A stretch of DNA of 64,000 nucleotides from Pseudidiomarina halophila (GTDB taxonomy: Bacteria; Pseudomonadota; Gammaproteobacteria; Enterobacterales; Alteromonadaceae): positions 372,001 through 436,000 of the forward strand of contig NZ_PIPW01000002.1 of NCBI RefSeq assembly GCF_003987215.1, written 5' to 3'. Every line of letters starts with the position of its first letter. The first letter of the stretch is position 1. This document shows, one piece after another, positions 21,706 to 31,248 of the stretch. The position numbers were made by a program, and so were the translations under genes. The notes beneath the pieces were generated by a model. The model ran no database searches. It was not told where the DNA came from and saw only the letters and a program-made list of their open reading frames with translations.

Positions 21706-22890
21706 ATGTCAAAAGAAAAATTTGAACGTTCGAAACCCCATGTGAACGTAGGTACAATTGGCCACGTTGACCATGGTAAAACTACTCTGACTGCTGCCAT
21801 TACAACAGTATTGGCAAAAACCTACGGTGGTTCTGCGAAGGACTTCGCAATGATCGATAACGCGCCAGAAGAAAAAGCGCGTGGTATCACCATCTCAACT
21901 TCACACGTTGAGTATGACACGCCAGCGCGTCACTACGCACACGTTGACTGCCCAGGACACGCTGACTATGTGAAAAACATGATCACCGGTGCTGCGCAGA
22001 TGGACGGCGCGATCCTGGTTGTAGCAGCGACTGACGGTCCAATGCCACAAACACGTGAGCACATCTTGTTGTCACGTCAGGTAGGCGTACCTTTCATCGT
22101 TGTATTCATGAACAAATGTGACATGGTCGACGACGAAGAGTTGTTAGAGCTGGTTGAGATGGAAGTTCGTGAACTTCTTTCAGAGTACGATTTCCCAGGT
22201 GACGACTTGCCAGTAATTCAAGGTTCAGCGCTGAAAGCGTTGGAAGGCGAAGAGCAGTGGGAAGCGAAGATCATCGAACTGGCAGAAGCACTGGATACTT
22301 ACATCCCAGAGCCAGAGCGTGATATCGATAAGCCGTTCATCATGCCAATCGAAGACGTATTCTCAATCTCAGGCCGTGGTACTGTAGTAACTGGTCGTGT
22401 AGAGCGTGGTATCGTTCGCACAGGTGATGAAGTTGAAATCGTAGGTATCAAAGATACTACGAAGACTATCGTAACTGGTGTTGAGATGTTCCGTAAGTTG
22501 CTTGACGAAGGTCGTGCAGGTGAGAACATCGGCGCATTGTTGCGTGGTACTAAGCGTGACGAAATTCAACGTGGTCAGGTATTGGCGAAGCCAGGTTCAA
22601 TCACTCCGCACACTAAATTTGAAGCGGAAGTATACGTATTGAACAAAGAAGAAGGTGGCCGTCATACGCCATTCTTCAAAGGCTACCGTCCACAGTTCTA
22701 CTTCCGTACCACTGACGTAACTGGTGCAGTCCAGTTGCCAGAAGGCGTGGAAATGGTCATGCCAGGCGACAACCTGAAGTTTGTTGTTGAACTGATTCAC
22801 CCAATCGCGATGGACGAAGGTTTACGCTTCGCAATCCGTGAAGGTGGCCGTACAGTAGGCGCTGGCGTAGTATCGAAAATTCTCGATTAA
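21706..22890 (+). CDS. tufB: Elongation factor Tu (copy B, tRNA-linked)
   Basis: 394-aa GTPase that delivers aminoacyl-tRNA to the ribosome. G1 GHVDHGKTT, the switch I region with RGITI, G3 DCPGH and G4 NKCD are intact; domains II and III follow. The protein differs from the second copy (38809-39993) at only two residues by my reading: Glu7 here versus Gln, and Leu393 here versus Ile. Co-transcribed with the four upstream tRNAs. AAGAGAGG lies before the ATG. Confidence 0.97.
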   Translation: MSKEKFERSKPHVNVGTIGHVDHGKTTLTAAITTVLAKTYGGSAKDFAMIDNAPEEKARGITISTSHVEYDTPARHYAHVDCPGHADYVKNMITGAAQMDGAILVVAATDGPMPQTREHILLSRQVGVPFIVVFMNKCDMVDDEELLELVEMEVRELLSEYDFPGDDLPVIQGSALKALEGEEQWEAKIIELAEALDTYIPEPERDIDKPFIMPIEDVFSISGRGTVVTGRVERGIVRTGDEVEIVGIKDTTKTIVTGVEMFRKLLDEGRAGENIGALLRGTKRDEIQRGQVLAKPGSITPHTKFEAEVYVLNKEEGGRHTPFFKGYRPQFYFRTTDVTGAVQLPEGVEMVMPGDNLKFVVELIHPIAMDEGLRFAIREGGRTVGAGVVSKILD

Positions 22891-22917
22891 TCACGCCGCG
22901 TTGAACTGACGCAATTG

Positions 22918-22943
22918 AAAAGGGAGCCTCGGCTCCCTTTTTT
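22918..22943 (+). terminator. Rho-independent terminator after tufB
   Basis: GGGAGCC, a TC loop and GGCTCCC followed by TTTTTT. The same hairpin and its flanks occur after tufA at 40021-40046. Confidence 0.93.
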
Positions 22944-22954
22944 GTTTTGGAAAG

Positions 22955-23142
22955 CAAAGGCGTTCCTAGATATCAGATATTAGTTATTAGAAAGGCAAAA
23001 GCGTTAATGGCTATCAGATATTAGTTATTAGAAAACCAATAACTATTAACCAATAACTGCCAACGCTCTTGTTTTTATCCTCCAGTAACTAGTATCTGAT
23101 AGCTAATAACGCTCTTGTATTACAACACTAATAACGCTCTTG
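22955..23142. repeat. Heptamer-array intergenic element, copy B
   Basis: The largest copy, about 190 nt. Left ends CAAAGGCGTT (22955-22964) and CAAAAGCGTT (22996-23005) each lead into units such as ATATCAG, ATATTAG, TTATTAG. Opposite-sense units (CCAATAA, CTATTAA, CCAATAA) follow, then AACGCTCTTG at 23062-23071. A second block (CCAGTAA, CTAGTAT, CTGATAG, CTAATAA) ends with AACGCTCTTG at 23108-23117, and a third AACGCTCTTG is at 23133-23142. Most of it is shared with copy E after tufA, which lacks the first ~41 nt. It fills the 315-nt tufB to tRNA-Trp gap, where no gene is seen. Confidence 0.85.
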
Positions 23143-23167
23143 TTTTAAGCGCCTTGATCGGTATAAT
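23140..23167 (+). promoter_or_regulatory. Sigma70 promoter for tRNA-Trp (secE-nusG)
   Basis: TTGTTT (23140-23145), 16-nt spacer, TATAAT (23162-23167), followed by the GC-containing ACAGCGTCC. The TTG of the -35 is the last three bases of the repeat end AACGCTCTTG (23133-23142), so the repeat forms part of this promoter. Confidence 0.75.
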
Positions 23168-23205
23168 ACAGCGTCCATTTTCCGATGAAGAAAGCGGGAA
23201 ATATT

Positions 23206-23282
23206 AGGGGTGTAGTTCCAATTGGTAGAACAGCGGTCTCCAAAACCGACGGTTGGGGGTTCGAATCCCTCCACCCCTGCCA
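23206..23282 (+). tRNA. tRNA-Trp (anticodon CCA)
   Basis: 77 nt with encoded CCA. Acceptor stem AGGGGTG pairs with CACCCCT; anticodon CCA at 23240-23242; T-arm GGGGGTTCGAATCCCTC. It stands between tufB and secE, a placement also found in pseudomonads and related gammaproteobacteria. Confidence 0.97.
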
Positions 23283-23293
23283 TAAATTCAAAT

Positions 23294-23370
23294 GCGTTAT
23301 TTGTTATTCGAACGCTACGCTTTTGGTTATTAGCGAAAACCAAGAACGAATAACGGATAACGAATAACGG
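23294..23370. repeat. Heptamer-array intergenic element, copy C (CG-type variant)
   Basis: A shorter, diverged copy between tRNA-Trp and secE. GCGTT leads into TTATTTG and TTATTCG and then AACGC. A second block has TTATTAG, then opposite-sense units CCAAGAA, CGAATAA, CGGATAA, CGAATAA. Same 7-nt period and inverted-arm layout as the other copies, but with C-G in place of T-A at the unit start. Confidence 0.7.
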
Positions 23371-23393
23371 TTTATCTTAATTAGGATTGAATA

Positions 23394-23774
23394 ATGAGTG
23401 CAACTTCCGAAACGCAAAGCAGTTCTTTCGATGGCATCAAATGGTTTGTCGCTATCGCGCTTTTGGCTGCAGCTGTGCTGGGTAACTACTATTATGGCGA
23501 AACAGTTTCTGTATTGTATCGCGCAATTGCGGTTGTCTTGCTTGTTGCGGTAGCTGGTATTGTCGCAGGAATGACCGGCAAAGGTCGCCGTTTCCGTACC
23601 TTCGCGAAGGAAAGTCGTACTGAGGTGCGCCGCGTTGTATGGCCAAGCCGCCAGGAAGCCACTCAAACCACCATCATCGTGGTTATCGCAACCGCGATAG
23701 TATCATTGATTCTATGGGGTATGGATGCCATTCTAGTACGTGTTGTTGGCTTTTTCACCGGACTGGAGTTTTAA
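23394..23774 (+). CDS. secE: Preprotein translocase subunit SecE
   Basis: 126-aa inner-membrane subunit of SecYEG, three predicted transmembrane segments as in the E. coli type (about residues 17-34, 42-60 and 92-115). The conserved cytoplasmic block ESRTEVRRVVWPSRQE lies near residues 71-86. AGGATT precedes the ATG. nusG follows after 3 nt. Confidence 0.96.
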   Translation: MSATSETQSSSFDGIKWFVAIALLAAAVLGNYYYGETVSVLYRAIAVVLLVAVAGIVAGMTGKGRRFRTFAKESRTEVRRVVWPSRQEATQTTIIVVIATAIVSLILWGMDAILVRVVGFFTGLEF

Positions 23775-23777
23775 ATA

Positions 23778-24317
23778 ATGAGCGATAAGAAACGCTGGTA
23801 CGTCGTGCAGGCATTTTCTGGTTACGAAGGTCGCGTCGCGAATTCGTTGCGCGAGTACATCAAAATGCATGGCATGGAAGACAAGTTTGGTGAAGTGCTG
23901 GTACCAACCGAAGAAGTGGTTGAAATGAAAGCCGGTCAGCGCCGCAAGAGTGAGCGCAAGTTTTTCCCTGGCTACGTGCTGGTGGAAATGGTGATGGACG
24001 AAGAGACCTGGCACCTAGTGAAAAGCATCCCACGGGTACTGGGCTTCATTGGCGGTAAACAAGATCGTCCGGCAGCAATTTCACAGAAAGAAGCTGACGC
24101 TATTCTTAACCGGTTACAAGAGTCTGTTGATAAGCCACGGCCGAAAACCTTATTTGAGCCAGGTGAAGTGGTTCGGGTTAACGACGGCCCATTTGCAGAT
24201 TTCAATGGTACTGTTGAAAGCGTGGACTATGAAAAGAGCCGCCTGACCGTGTCAGTATCGATCTTTGGCCGTGCAACGCCAGTAGAACTCGAGTTCGCCC
24301 AAGTCGAAAAAGCTTAA
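23778..24317 (+). CDS. nusG: Transcription termination/antitermination factor NusG
   Basis: 179 aa. The NGN domain ([14 protein letters not shown] at the start, [10 protein letters not shown] near residue 63) binds RNA polymerase; the C-terminal KOW domain ([19 protein letters not shown] near residue 123) contacts NusE or Rho. Length matches E. coli NusG (181 aa). Classic secE-nusG pair upstream of the L11 operon. Confidence 0.97.
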   Translation: MSDKKRWYVVQAFSGYEGRVANSLREYIKMHGMEDKFGEVLVPTEEVVEMKAGQRRKSERKFFPGYVLVEMVMDEETWHLVKSIPRVLGFIGGKQDRPAAISQKEADAILNRLQESVDKPRPKTLFEPGEVVRVNDGPFADFNGTVESVDYEKSRLTVSVSIFGRATPVELEFAQVEKA

Positions 24318-24322
24318 AAGAT

Positions 24323-24478
24323 CAAAGGCGTTATTAGATAACAGATATTAGTTATTAGATAACAGATATTAGTTATTAGATAACGGATATTGGATAAACA
24401 AAGCGAGGGCGCTACTGGTTACGAGATATTTTTAGTGGTGTTCTAATAACTAATATCTAGTAACCAGTAACGCTCTTG
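24323..24478. repeat. Heptamer-array intergenic element, copy D
   Basis: Left end CAAAGGCGTT (24323-24332) runs into three tandem 21-nt units at 24331-24351, 24352-24372 (identical to the first) and 24373-24393 (two changes). Each 21-nt unit is three heptamers (TTATTAG, ATAACAG, ATATTAG). Further on, CTACTGGTTACGAGATATT pairs imperfectly with AATATCTAGTAACCAGTA as an inverted repeat, and AACGCTCTTG (24469-24478) closes the element. It occupies most of the nusG-rplK gap; I see no separate nusG terminator, so this fold may serve as one. Confidence 0.85.
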
Positions 24479-24488
24479 CTGTTATGTA

Positions 24489-24517
24489 TTGCAATAGGGT
24501 GCGAATGCAGCTATAAT
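24489..24517 (+). promoter_or_regulatory. Sigma70 promoter of the rplKAJL-rpoBC operon
   Basis: TTGCAA (24489-24494), 17-nt spacer, TATAAT (24512-24517), then TCGCGTCC, a GC-rich discriminator expected for growth-rate control. The leader before the rplK ATG is about 115 nt and may hold the L1 autoregulation site; no separate gene is seen in it. Confidence 0.8.
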
Positions 24518-24640
24518 TCGCGTCCTTTTTTCCGTCGGGGAGCCGTTTGAGTAAGTCACCCCTTGGTTTTCAAAGTCAGCTAATGATTGCGAAAATTGAA
24601 GACTTACAAGGCGTTAGACCCAAACCAAGAGGTAAAGAAA

Positions 24641-25072
24641 ATGGCTAAAAAAGTAAGTGCTATCATCAAGCTGCAAGTTGCAGCTGGTGCAGCTAACCCG
24701 TCACCTCCTGTTGGTCCAGCACTTGGTCAACACGGTGTGAACATCATGGAATTCTGTAAAGCGTTCAACGCAGCAACTGATCAGCTTGAAAAAGGCGCGC
24801 CAGTTCCCGTTGAAATTACAGTATTCGAAGACCGTTCTTTCACGTTTATCACTAAGACTCCTCCAGCAGCCTTCTTGTTGAAGAAAGCAGCCGGAATCAA
24901 AAGTGGTTCAGGACGTCCTAACACCGAGAAAGTGGGTACAGTTACCCGTGCTCAGTTAGAAGAGATTGCCAAGGTAAAAGAGCCAGACTTAACAGCGGCT
25001 GACCTTGATGCAGCAGTACGTACTATCGCCGGCTCAGCTCGTGCGATGGGCCTGAATGTGGAGGGTCTGTAA
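24641..25072 (+). CDS. rplK: 50S ribosomal protein L11
   Basis: 143 aa, one residue longer than the E. coli protein. Part of the GTPase-associated centre; binds 23S rRNA with L10. The proline-rich N-terminal block ([14 protein letters not shown]) and C-terminal RNA-binding domain are intact. The ATG at 24641 ([12 protein letters not shown]) follows AGAGGTAAAGAAA; an upstream TTG at 24587 would add 18 unconserved residues. rplA starts one base after the stop. Confidence 0.97.
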   Translation: MAKKVSAIIKLQVAAGAANPSPPVGPALGQHGVNIMEFCKAFNAATDQLEKGAPVPVEITVFEDRSFTFITKTPPAAFLLKKAAGIKSGSGRPNTEKVGTVTRAQLEEIAKVKEPDLTAADLDAAVRTIAGSARAMGLNVEGL

Positions 25073-25073
25073 G

Positions 25074-25766
25074 ATGGCTAAATTAAGCAAACGCGCTCGC
25101 ATGATTGCTGAGAAAGTTGAAGCTCGTGATTATGAAATCAACGAAGCGATCAGCCTGTTGAAAGAATTGGCAACTGCAAAATTTAAAGAAAGCGTTGATG
25201 TTTCAGTAAACCTCGGCATCGACGCTCGTAAATCGGACCAAAACGTACGTGGTGCAACTGTACTGCCAAACGGTACTGGCCGTGACGTTCGCGTAGCTGT
25301 ATTTACCAGCGGCGCAAACGTAGAAAAAGCTAAAGCAGCTGGTGCTGATCTAGTGGGCATGGAAGACCTTGCTGAGCTAGTGAAGAAAGGCGAAATGAAC
25401 TTTGACGTTGTTGTTGCTTCGCCTGATGCAATGCGTGTAGTTGGCCAGTTAGGTCAAATTTTAGGTCCACGTGGCCTGATGCCAAACCCGAAAACGGGTA
25501 CGGTTACACCTGACGTTGCAACCGCTGTACAAAACGCTAAAGCTGGTCAGATTCGTTATCGTAACGATAAAGCGGGTATCATCCACGCGACTATCGGTAA
25601 AGTCGATTTTGATAACGACAAACTGAAAGAAAACTTAGAATCGTTATTGGCTGCATTGAAGAAAGCAAAACCTTCTTCAGCGAAAGGCCAGTACATCAAG
25701 AAAGTAAGCTTGTCGACAACTATGGGCGCTGGCGTAGCCATCGACCAGGGTTCTCTGGACAAGTAA
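25074..25766 (+). CDS. rplA: 50S ribosomal protein L1
   Basis: 230-aa two-domain rRNA-binding protein of the L1 stalk and, in enterobacteria, translational repressor of its own operon. [15 protein letters not shown] near residue 129 is the signature. Start at the ATG at 25074 ([10 protein letters not shown]); the longer reading from 25056 overlaps rplK and is not conserved. Confidence 0.97.
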   Translation: MAKLSKRARMIAEKVEARDYEINEAISLLKELATAKFKESVDVSVNLGIDARKSDQNVRGATVLPNGTGRDVRVAVFTSGANVEKAKAAGADLVGMEDLAELVKKGEMNFDVVVASPDAMRVVGQLGQILGPRGLMPNPKTGTVTPDVATAVQNAKAGQIRYRNDKAGIIHATIGKVDFDNDKLKENLESLLAALKKAKPSSAKGQYIKKVSLSTTMGAGVAIDQGSLDK

Positions 25767-25810
25767 AGGTTTGTGGGTTGGGGTCGCCACTTCAGTGTAA
25801 TAGCTAAGTG

Positions 25811-25905
25811 AATGTGGCTCCCGTCCAAGACCGCAGGTGTATCGCGGTAGTTGCTGAGAAGCAACGATAGCGACACTTAATTTCCTGCGCAGACGGTGTA
25901 ATCCG
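25811..25905 (+). ncRNA. L10 leader (ribosomal protein L10(L12)4 autoregulatory RNA)
   Basis: In the 256-nt gap between rplA and rplJ, CCGTCCAAGACCGCAGG at 25821-25837 pairs with CCTGCGCAGACGG at 25884-25896 (CCGTC with GACGG, CCGCAGG with CCTGCG), with an apical hairpin between. The sequence and position match the gammaproteobacterial L10 leader, which binds the L10-L7/L12 complex and represses rplJL translation. Boundaries are approximate. Confidence 0.85.
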
Positions 25906-26022
25906 GCTCAGACTCTCTGGGTAAGAGATTCACCGTGACAACGTGGTAGATGCAGTTCCGGTCTGCCAATTTGTAACGATGGTCCGCGGCTTTGCCAAGG
26001 ACTAAAAGAAGAGGTGATGTCA

Positions 26023-26541
26023 GTGGCACTAGGTTTAGCAGCAAAAAAAGCAATCGTTAAAGAAGTTAACGAAGTTGCTTCAAACGCTCTATCCGTCGCT
26101 GTTGCTGAGTATCGCGGAATGGAAGTTGCGGACATGACCGTCCTGCGCCGTCAAGCTCGTGAGCAAGGTGTGTATCTGAAAGTTATTCGGAATACGCTTG
26201 CAAAACGTGCACTTGAAGGTACGCAGTTTGCGGACATGGACGAAGTACTTAAGGGCCCGCTAGTTTACGGCTTTTCTTTGGATGCACCAGGCGCTTCAGC
26301 GCGTCTTTTCAAAGATTTCAGCAAAACCAGTAAGCACCTGAAAGTGACTGCACTACATATCGGTAACGGTGTGATGGGCGCAGACAAACTTGATGCAGTT
26401 GCATCACTTCCGACGCGTGACGAAGCATTGGCGAAATTGCTAGCCACCTTCAAAGCACCTGTTAGTAAGTTCGTTCGTACAGTTAACGAAGTTCCTACTA
26501 AATTTGTGCGTGTGTTGGCGGCAATTAAAGACGCTAAATAG
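26023..26541 (+). CDS. rplJ: 50S ribosomal protein L10
   Basis: 172 aa. Base of the L7/L12 stalk and, with L7/L12, repressor of its own mRNA through the leader upstream. Conserved [11 protein letters not shown] lies near residue 47. I chose the GTG at 26023 ([11 protein letters not shown]): it aligns with the family N-terminus and is about 8 nt after GAGGTG. The GTG at 26014 and ATG at 26017 are too close to that ribosome site. Confidence 0.95.
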   Translation: MALGLAAKKAIVKEVNEVASNALSVAVAEYRGMEVADMTVLRRQAREQGVYLKVIRNTLAKRALEGTQFADMDEVLKGPLVYGFSLDAPGASARLFKDFSKTSKHLKVTALHIGNGVMGADKLDAVASLPTRDEALAKLLATFKAPVSKFVRTVNEVPTKFVRVLAAIKDAK

Positions 26542-26594
26542 AAGCGGTTTAATTAACCAATTTTTTGTAATTTTTAACCCAGGAGTTTAGAGTT

Positions 26595-26969
26595 ATGGCT
26601 CTTACTAAAGATGATATTTTGAATGCAATCGCTGAAATGCCAGTTATGGAACTGGTTGAGTTGATTGAAGCTGCAGAAGAAAAATTCGGTGTTGACGCAT
26701 CTGCTGCTGTTGCAGTAGCTGCTGGTCCAGCTGCCGCTGCTGAAGCTGCAGAAGAGAAAACTGAATTTGACGTAGTGTTGAAATCAGCTGGTTCAAACAA
26801 AGTTGGCGCGATCAAAGCAGTTCGTAGCGCAACTGGTCTTGGCCTGAAAGAAGCGAAAGCTATGGTTGAGTCTGCACCTGTTGCCGTTAAAGAAGGCATC
26901 AGCAAAGACGACGCTGAAGCACTGAAGAAGCAGCTTGAAGAAGCTGGTGCAGAAGTTGAAGTTAAGTAA
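26595..26969 (+). CDS. rplL: 50S ribosomal protein L7/L12
   Basis: 124-aa acidic stalk protein that recruits translation factors. N-terminal dimerisation domain, alanine-rich hinge (about residues 35-53) and C-terminal domain with [25 protein letters not shown] precedes the ATG. 53 nt downstream of rplJ. Strong codon bias as in other ribosomal genes. Confidence 0.97.
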   Translation: MALTKDDILNAIAEMPVMELVELIEAAEEKFGVDASAAVAVAAGPAAAAEAAEEKTEFDVVLKSAGSNKVGAIKAVRSATGLGLKEAKAMVESAPVAVKEGISKDDAEALKKQLEEAGAEVEVK

Positions 26970-27006
26970 ACAACTGCATACAAAAAACTTGGCCGTTTAG
27001 GCCTGG

Positions 27007-27038
27007 GCCTGGTGACTTTTTGAGTCACCAGGCTTTTT
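27007..27038 (+). terminator. Hairpin attenuator between rplL and rpoB
   Basis: GCCTGGTGACT and AGTCACCAGGC form a perfect 11-bp stem with a 5-nt loop, followed by TTTTT. The rplL-rpoB gap (215 nt) is the known site of partial termination that sets polymerase expression below ribosomal protein expression in E. coli; readthrough is presumably allowed here, since no strong rpoB promoter was found. Confidence 0.85.
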
Positions 27039-27184
27039 GCGCTGTTAAGCATGTATCATTTTTGCCCGTTATTGGGGTGCATGCTCGCGGTGACAAAAAC
27101 GGGAACGACAAGCTATAACAAGCTTGTTTTTAACCATCGACTCCCCGGTGGTTAGGGTCATCAATCAGCTAGCTGAGGAACCCC

Positions 27185-30100
27185 ATGGCGTACTCCTACT
27201 CTGAGAAAAAACGTATTCGCAAGGATTTTGGTAAGCGGCCTCATGTACTTGAAGTGCCTTACCTGTTGTCAATCCAATTAGATTCATTTAAAAAATTTAT
27301 TGAGCTGGATCCAGAAGGTAATAATGGTCTGGAAGCAGCTTTTAGCTCAGTTTTTCCGATTACAGCGTATTCAGGTAATTCGGAATTACAATATGTGAGC
27401 TATCGTCTTGGTGAGCCGGTATTTGACGTTCAAGAATGTCAAATTCGGGGTATCACCTATTCTGCTCCATTGCGAGTAAAACTGCGTTTGGTTCTTTATG
27501 ATAAAGAAGCAGCTGCAGGAACCGTTAAAGATATGCGCGAGCAAGAAGTGTACATGGGTGAAATTCCACTCATGACCGAGAATGGTACTTTTGTAATTAA
27601 CGGTACCGAGCGCGTTATCGTTTCTCAGTTACACCGTTCGCCGGGCGTGTTCTTTGATCATGACAAGGGTAAAACCCACTCGTCAGGCAAAGTGCTCTAC
27701 AACGCACGTGTAATTCCTTACCGTGGTTCGTGGTTAGATTTTGAATTTGACCCGAAGGACAACGTATTCGTACGTATTGACCGTCGTCGTAAATTACCGG
27801 CGTCGATTATTTTGCGTGCGCTGGAATACAGCACTGAAGAAATCCTTGAGATGTTCTTCGATACCACCTACTTCCAGTTCCGTGGTAAGAAAGTATTTAT
27901 GCAGTTAGTGCCAGAGCGTCTGCGTGGCGAAACTGCGAAGTTTGATATTAAAAACGATGACGGCGAAGTTATCGTTGATAAAGGCCGTCGTATTACCGCG
28001 CGCCACATCAAACAGATTGAAGGCTTGAACCAACCAGAAATGGAAGTTCCATTAGAATATCTGGTCGGTAAAGTGCTAGCGAAAGGATACACCAATAAGA
28101 AGACCGGCGAAGTTGTGGCTGAGGCTAACGCTGAGTTGACCCTTGAATTATTGGCTGAATTACGTGAAGCGGGCTTCAAGAAATTTGAAACCTTGTTCGT
28201 GAATGATTTGGATCACGGTCCATACATGAGCGAAACCTTGCGCATCGATCCAAGCAGCAACCGTATGGAAGCTTTGGTTGAAATTTATCGCATGATGCGT
28301 CCGGGCGAGCCACCGACTAAAGAAGCGGCGGAATCCTTGTTCGACAACTTGTTCTTCAGTGATGACCGTTATGACTTGTCAGCGGTGGGTCGGATGAAGT
28401 TCAACCGTCGTTTAGGTCGTGATGATTTGACTGGTCCGGGTACCCTGACCAAAGAAGACATCATCGAAGTCATGCGTAAGTTGATCGAAATTCGTAACGG
28501 TCTTGATGAAGTGGATGATATTGACCACTTAGGTAACCGTCGTATTCGTTCAGTTGGCGAAATGGCCGAGAACCAATTCCGTGTAGGTCTGGTACGTGTT
28601 GAACGTGCAGTTAAAGAGCGTCTGAGTTTAGGCGATCTTGATGCGGTAATGCCGCAAGACCTGATCAACGCGAAGCCGATTAGTGCCGCGGTGAAAGAGT
28701 TCTTTGGCTCAAGCCAGTTGTCACAGTTCATGGACCAAAACAACCCGTTATCAGAAGTTACGCACAAGCGTCGTATTTCTGCTTTAGGTCCGGGTGGTTT
28801 GACTCGTGAGCGTGCCGGTTTCGAAGTTCGCGACGTGCATCCAACTCACTATGGTCGTGTGTGTCCGATCGAGACTCCTGAAGGTCCGAACATCGGTTTG
28901 ATTAACTCACTGTCGACCTTTGCCCGTACCAACGAGTATGGTTTCCTTGAGACCCCGTACCGTCGGATCGACAATGGTGTAGTGACTGACGACGTTGATT
29001 ACTTGTCAGCGATCGAAGAAGGTCAGTACGTCATTGCCCAGGCGAATGTCGTATTGAACGACAAAGGCGAATTGGTTGATGACCTGGTTCCGTGTCGTCA
29101 CAAGAACGAATTTACCTTAATGTCGAAAGAACAAGTTCAATACATGGACGTCGCGCCGCAACAGATCGTATCGATCGCTGCGAGCCTGATTCCATTCCTT
29201 GAACACGACGATGCTAACCGTGCCTTGATGGGTTCGAACATGCAACGCCAGGCTGTGCCAACCCTGCGAGCTGATAAGCCGTTAGTAGGTACAGGTATTG
29301 AGCGTACCGTAGCGGTTGACTCGGGTGTAACCGTAGTCGCCAAGCGTGGTGGTGTGGTCGATAAAGTTGATGCCAGCCGTATCGTGGTAAAAGTTAACGA
29401 AGAAGAGATGGTGCCAGGCGAAGCCGGTATCGATATCTACAACCTTGTTAAGTACACCCGTTCGAACCAGAACACCTGTATTAACCAGACTCCGACAGTA
29501 AATGTTGGTGAACCGGTAATGCGTGGTGATGTACTGGCCGATGGTCCGTCAACAGACATGGGTGAATTGGCACTTGGCCAGAACTTGCGCGTCGCATTTA
29601 TGCCGTGGAATGGTTACAACTTCGAGGATTCAATCCTGATCTCGGAGCGAGTGGTACAGGAAGACCGCTTAACAACTATTCATATTCAAGAGCTGAGCTG
29701 TGTTGCCCGTGATACTAAGCTGGGTGCAGAAGAAATCTCCTCTGATATTCCGAACGTTGGTGAGTCCGCACTGAACAAACTTGATGAGTCAGGTGTTGTT
29801 TACGTCGGTGCTGAAGTCAACGGCGGTGATATTCTGGTTGGTAAAGTGACGCCTAAAGGCGAAACCCAGCTGACTCCGGAAGAGAAACTGTTGCGAGCTA
29901 TTTTTGGTGAGAAAGCGTCGGACGTGAAAGATAGTTCGCTACGTGTACCAAATGGTGTCACCGGTACGGTTATCGATGTCCAAGTTTTCACCCGTGATGG
30001 CGTGGAAAAAGATAAGCGTGCCCTGGATATCGAAAGCATGCAGTTGGAGCAGGTCAAGAAAGACTTAACCGACGAATTCAAGATCCTTGAGCGTGGTATC

Positions 30101-31213
30101 TACGAGCGTGCTCGCAGTCTGCTGCTTGCTAACGGTTTTGATGAGTCAAAACTTGCTGGTCTTGAACAAAGCAAATGGCTGACGCAAAACTTGAAGAAAG
30201 AAGATGCGCAGATGCAGCTTGAGCAAATTGCTCAGCAGTATGAAGAATTGCGCACTGATTTTGATAACAAGTTCGAAAACAAGCGTCGCAAAATCACCCA
30301 GGGTGATGACCTTGCGCCAGGCGTTTTGAAGATTGTTAAGGTTTACCTTGCGGTTCGTCGTCGTATCCAGCCGGGCGATAAGCTTGCTGGTCGTCACGGT
30401 AACAAAGGTGTTATCTCAACCATTCAACCGGTTGAAGACATGCCTTACGACGCTGATGGTAATCCGGTTGATATCGTACTCAACCCGTTGGGCGTACCTT
30501 CGCGTATGAACATCGGTCAGATCCTTGAAACCCACTTAGGTTTTGCGGCTCGCGGTATCGGTACCAAGATCGAAAAAATGATGAAGCAGCAAGCGAAAGT
30601 GGCTGAAATGCGTGAGTTCTTACAGAAGGTCTATGACCTTGGTTCGACTCGCCAGGACGTCGACATCAGTGAATTCAGTGATGACGAAGTCATGCGTCTG
30701 GCAACCAACCTGAAAAAAGGTTTGCCGACGGCGACGCCAGTATTCGATGGTGCTGTAGAAAGTGAAATTAAAGAACTCCTGAAACTGGGTGATTTGCCAG
30801 AGTCTGGCCAGATTACTCTGTATGACGGGCGTACTGGTGAACGCTTTGAGCGTGATGTAACCGTCGGTTACATGTACATGTTGAAACTTAACCACTTGGT
30901 TGACGACAAGATGCACGCACGTTCTACCGGTTCGTACAGCTTGGTTACCCAACAACCGTTGGGTGGTAAAGCGCAGTTCGGTGGCCAGCGCTTCGGTGAG
31001 ATGGAAGTTTGGGCATTGGAAGCATACGGTGCTGCGTACACCTTGCAGGAAATGTTGACAGTGAAGTCGGACGACGTAAACGGTCGTACGAAGATGTACA
31101 AAAACATTGTCGACAACGACTTGCGAATGGAAGCAGGTATGCCGGAGTCCTTCAACGTATTGCTGAAGGAAATCCGCTCACTCGGTATCAACATTGAGTT
31201 GGACCAAGACTGA
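27185..31213 (+). CDS. rpoB: DNA-directed RNA polymerase subunit beta
   Basis: 1342 aa, same length as E. coli RpoB. The rifampicin pocket is wild-type: [13 protein letters not shown] and [14 protein letters not shown] carry the usual Asp, His and Ser residues, so no resistance change is visible. The active-site region [13 protein letters not shown] and the C-terminal clamp segment with [20 protein letters not shown] are intact. TGAGGAACCCC precedes the ATG. rpoC follows after 35 nt. Confidence 0.98.
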   Translation: MAYSYSEKKRIRKDFGKRPHVLEVPYLLSIQLDSFKKFIELDPEGNNGLEAAFSSVFPITAYSGNSELQYVSYRLGEPVFDVQECQIRGITYSAPLRVKLRLVLYDKEAAAGTVKDMREQEVYMGEIPLMTENGTFVINGTERVIVSQLHRSPGVFFDHDKGKTHSSGKVLYNARVIPYRGSWLDFEFDPKDNVFVRIDRRRKLPASIILRALEYSTEEILEMFFDTTYFQFRGKKVFMQLVPERLRGETAKFDIKNDDGEVIVDKGRRITARHIKQIEGLNQPEMEVPLEYLVGKVLAKGYTNKKTGEVVAEANAELTLELLAELREAGFKKFETLFVNDLDHGPYMSETLRIDPSSNRMEALVEIYRMMRPGEPPTKEAAESLFDNLFFSDDRYDLSAVGRMKFNRRLGRDDLTGPGTLTKEDIIEVMRKLIEIRNGLDEVDDIDHLGNRRIRSVGEMAENQFRVGLVRVERAVKERLSLGDLDAVMPQDLINAKPISAAVKEFFGSSQLSQFMDQNNPLSEVTHKRRISALGPGGLTRERAGFEVRDVHPTHYGRVCPIETPEGPNIGLINSLSTFARTNEYGFLETPYRRIDNGVVTDDVDYLSAIEEGQYVIAQANVVLNDKGELVDDLVPCRHKNEFTLMSKEQVQYMDVAPQQIVSIAASLIPFLEHDDANRALMGSNMQRQAVPTLRADKPLVGTGIERTVAVDSGVTVVAKRGGVVDKVDASRIVVKVNEEEMVPGEAGIDIYNLVKYTRSNQNTCINQTPTVNVGEPVMRGDVLADGPSTDMGELALGQNLRVAFMPWNGYNFEDSILISERVVQEDRLTTIHIQELSCVARDTKLGAEEISSDIPNVGESALNKLDESGVVYVGAEVNGGDILVGKVTPKGETQLTPEEKLLRAIFGEKASDVKDSSLRVPNGVTGTVIDVQVFTRDGVEKDKRALDIESMQLEQVKKDLTDEFKILERGIYERARSLLLANGFDESKLAGLEQSKWLTQNLKKEDAQMQLEQIAQQYEELRTDFDNKFENKRRKITQGDDLAPGVLKIVKVYLAVRRRIQPGDKLAGRHGNKGVISTIQPVEDMPYDADGNPVDIVLNPLGVPSRMNIGQILETHLGFAARGIGTKIEKMMKQQAKVAEMREFLQKVYDLGSTRQDVDISEFSDDEVMRLATNLKKGLPTATPVFDGAVESEIKELLKLGDLPESGQITLYDGRTGERFERDVTVGYMYMLKLNHLVDDKMHARSTGSYSLVTQQPLGGKAQFGGQRFGEMEVWALEAYGAAYTLQEMLTVKSDDVNGRTKMYKNIVDNDLRMEAGMPESFNVLLKEIRSLGINIELDQD

Positions 31214-31248
31214 GACCACACCGGACGCTAATTGCCAGGAGATAAATC

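Noticed and set aside
26549..27052. 167-codon minus-strand frame over rplL
   Set aside because: Serine/alanine-rich translation of the antisense of the L7/L12 hinge; no family resemblance.
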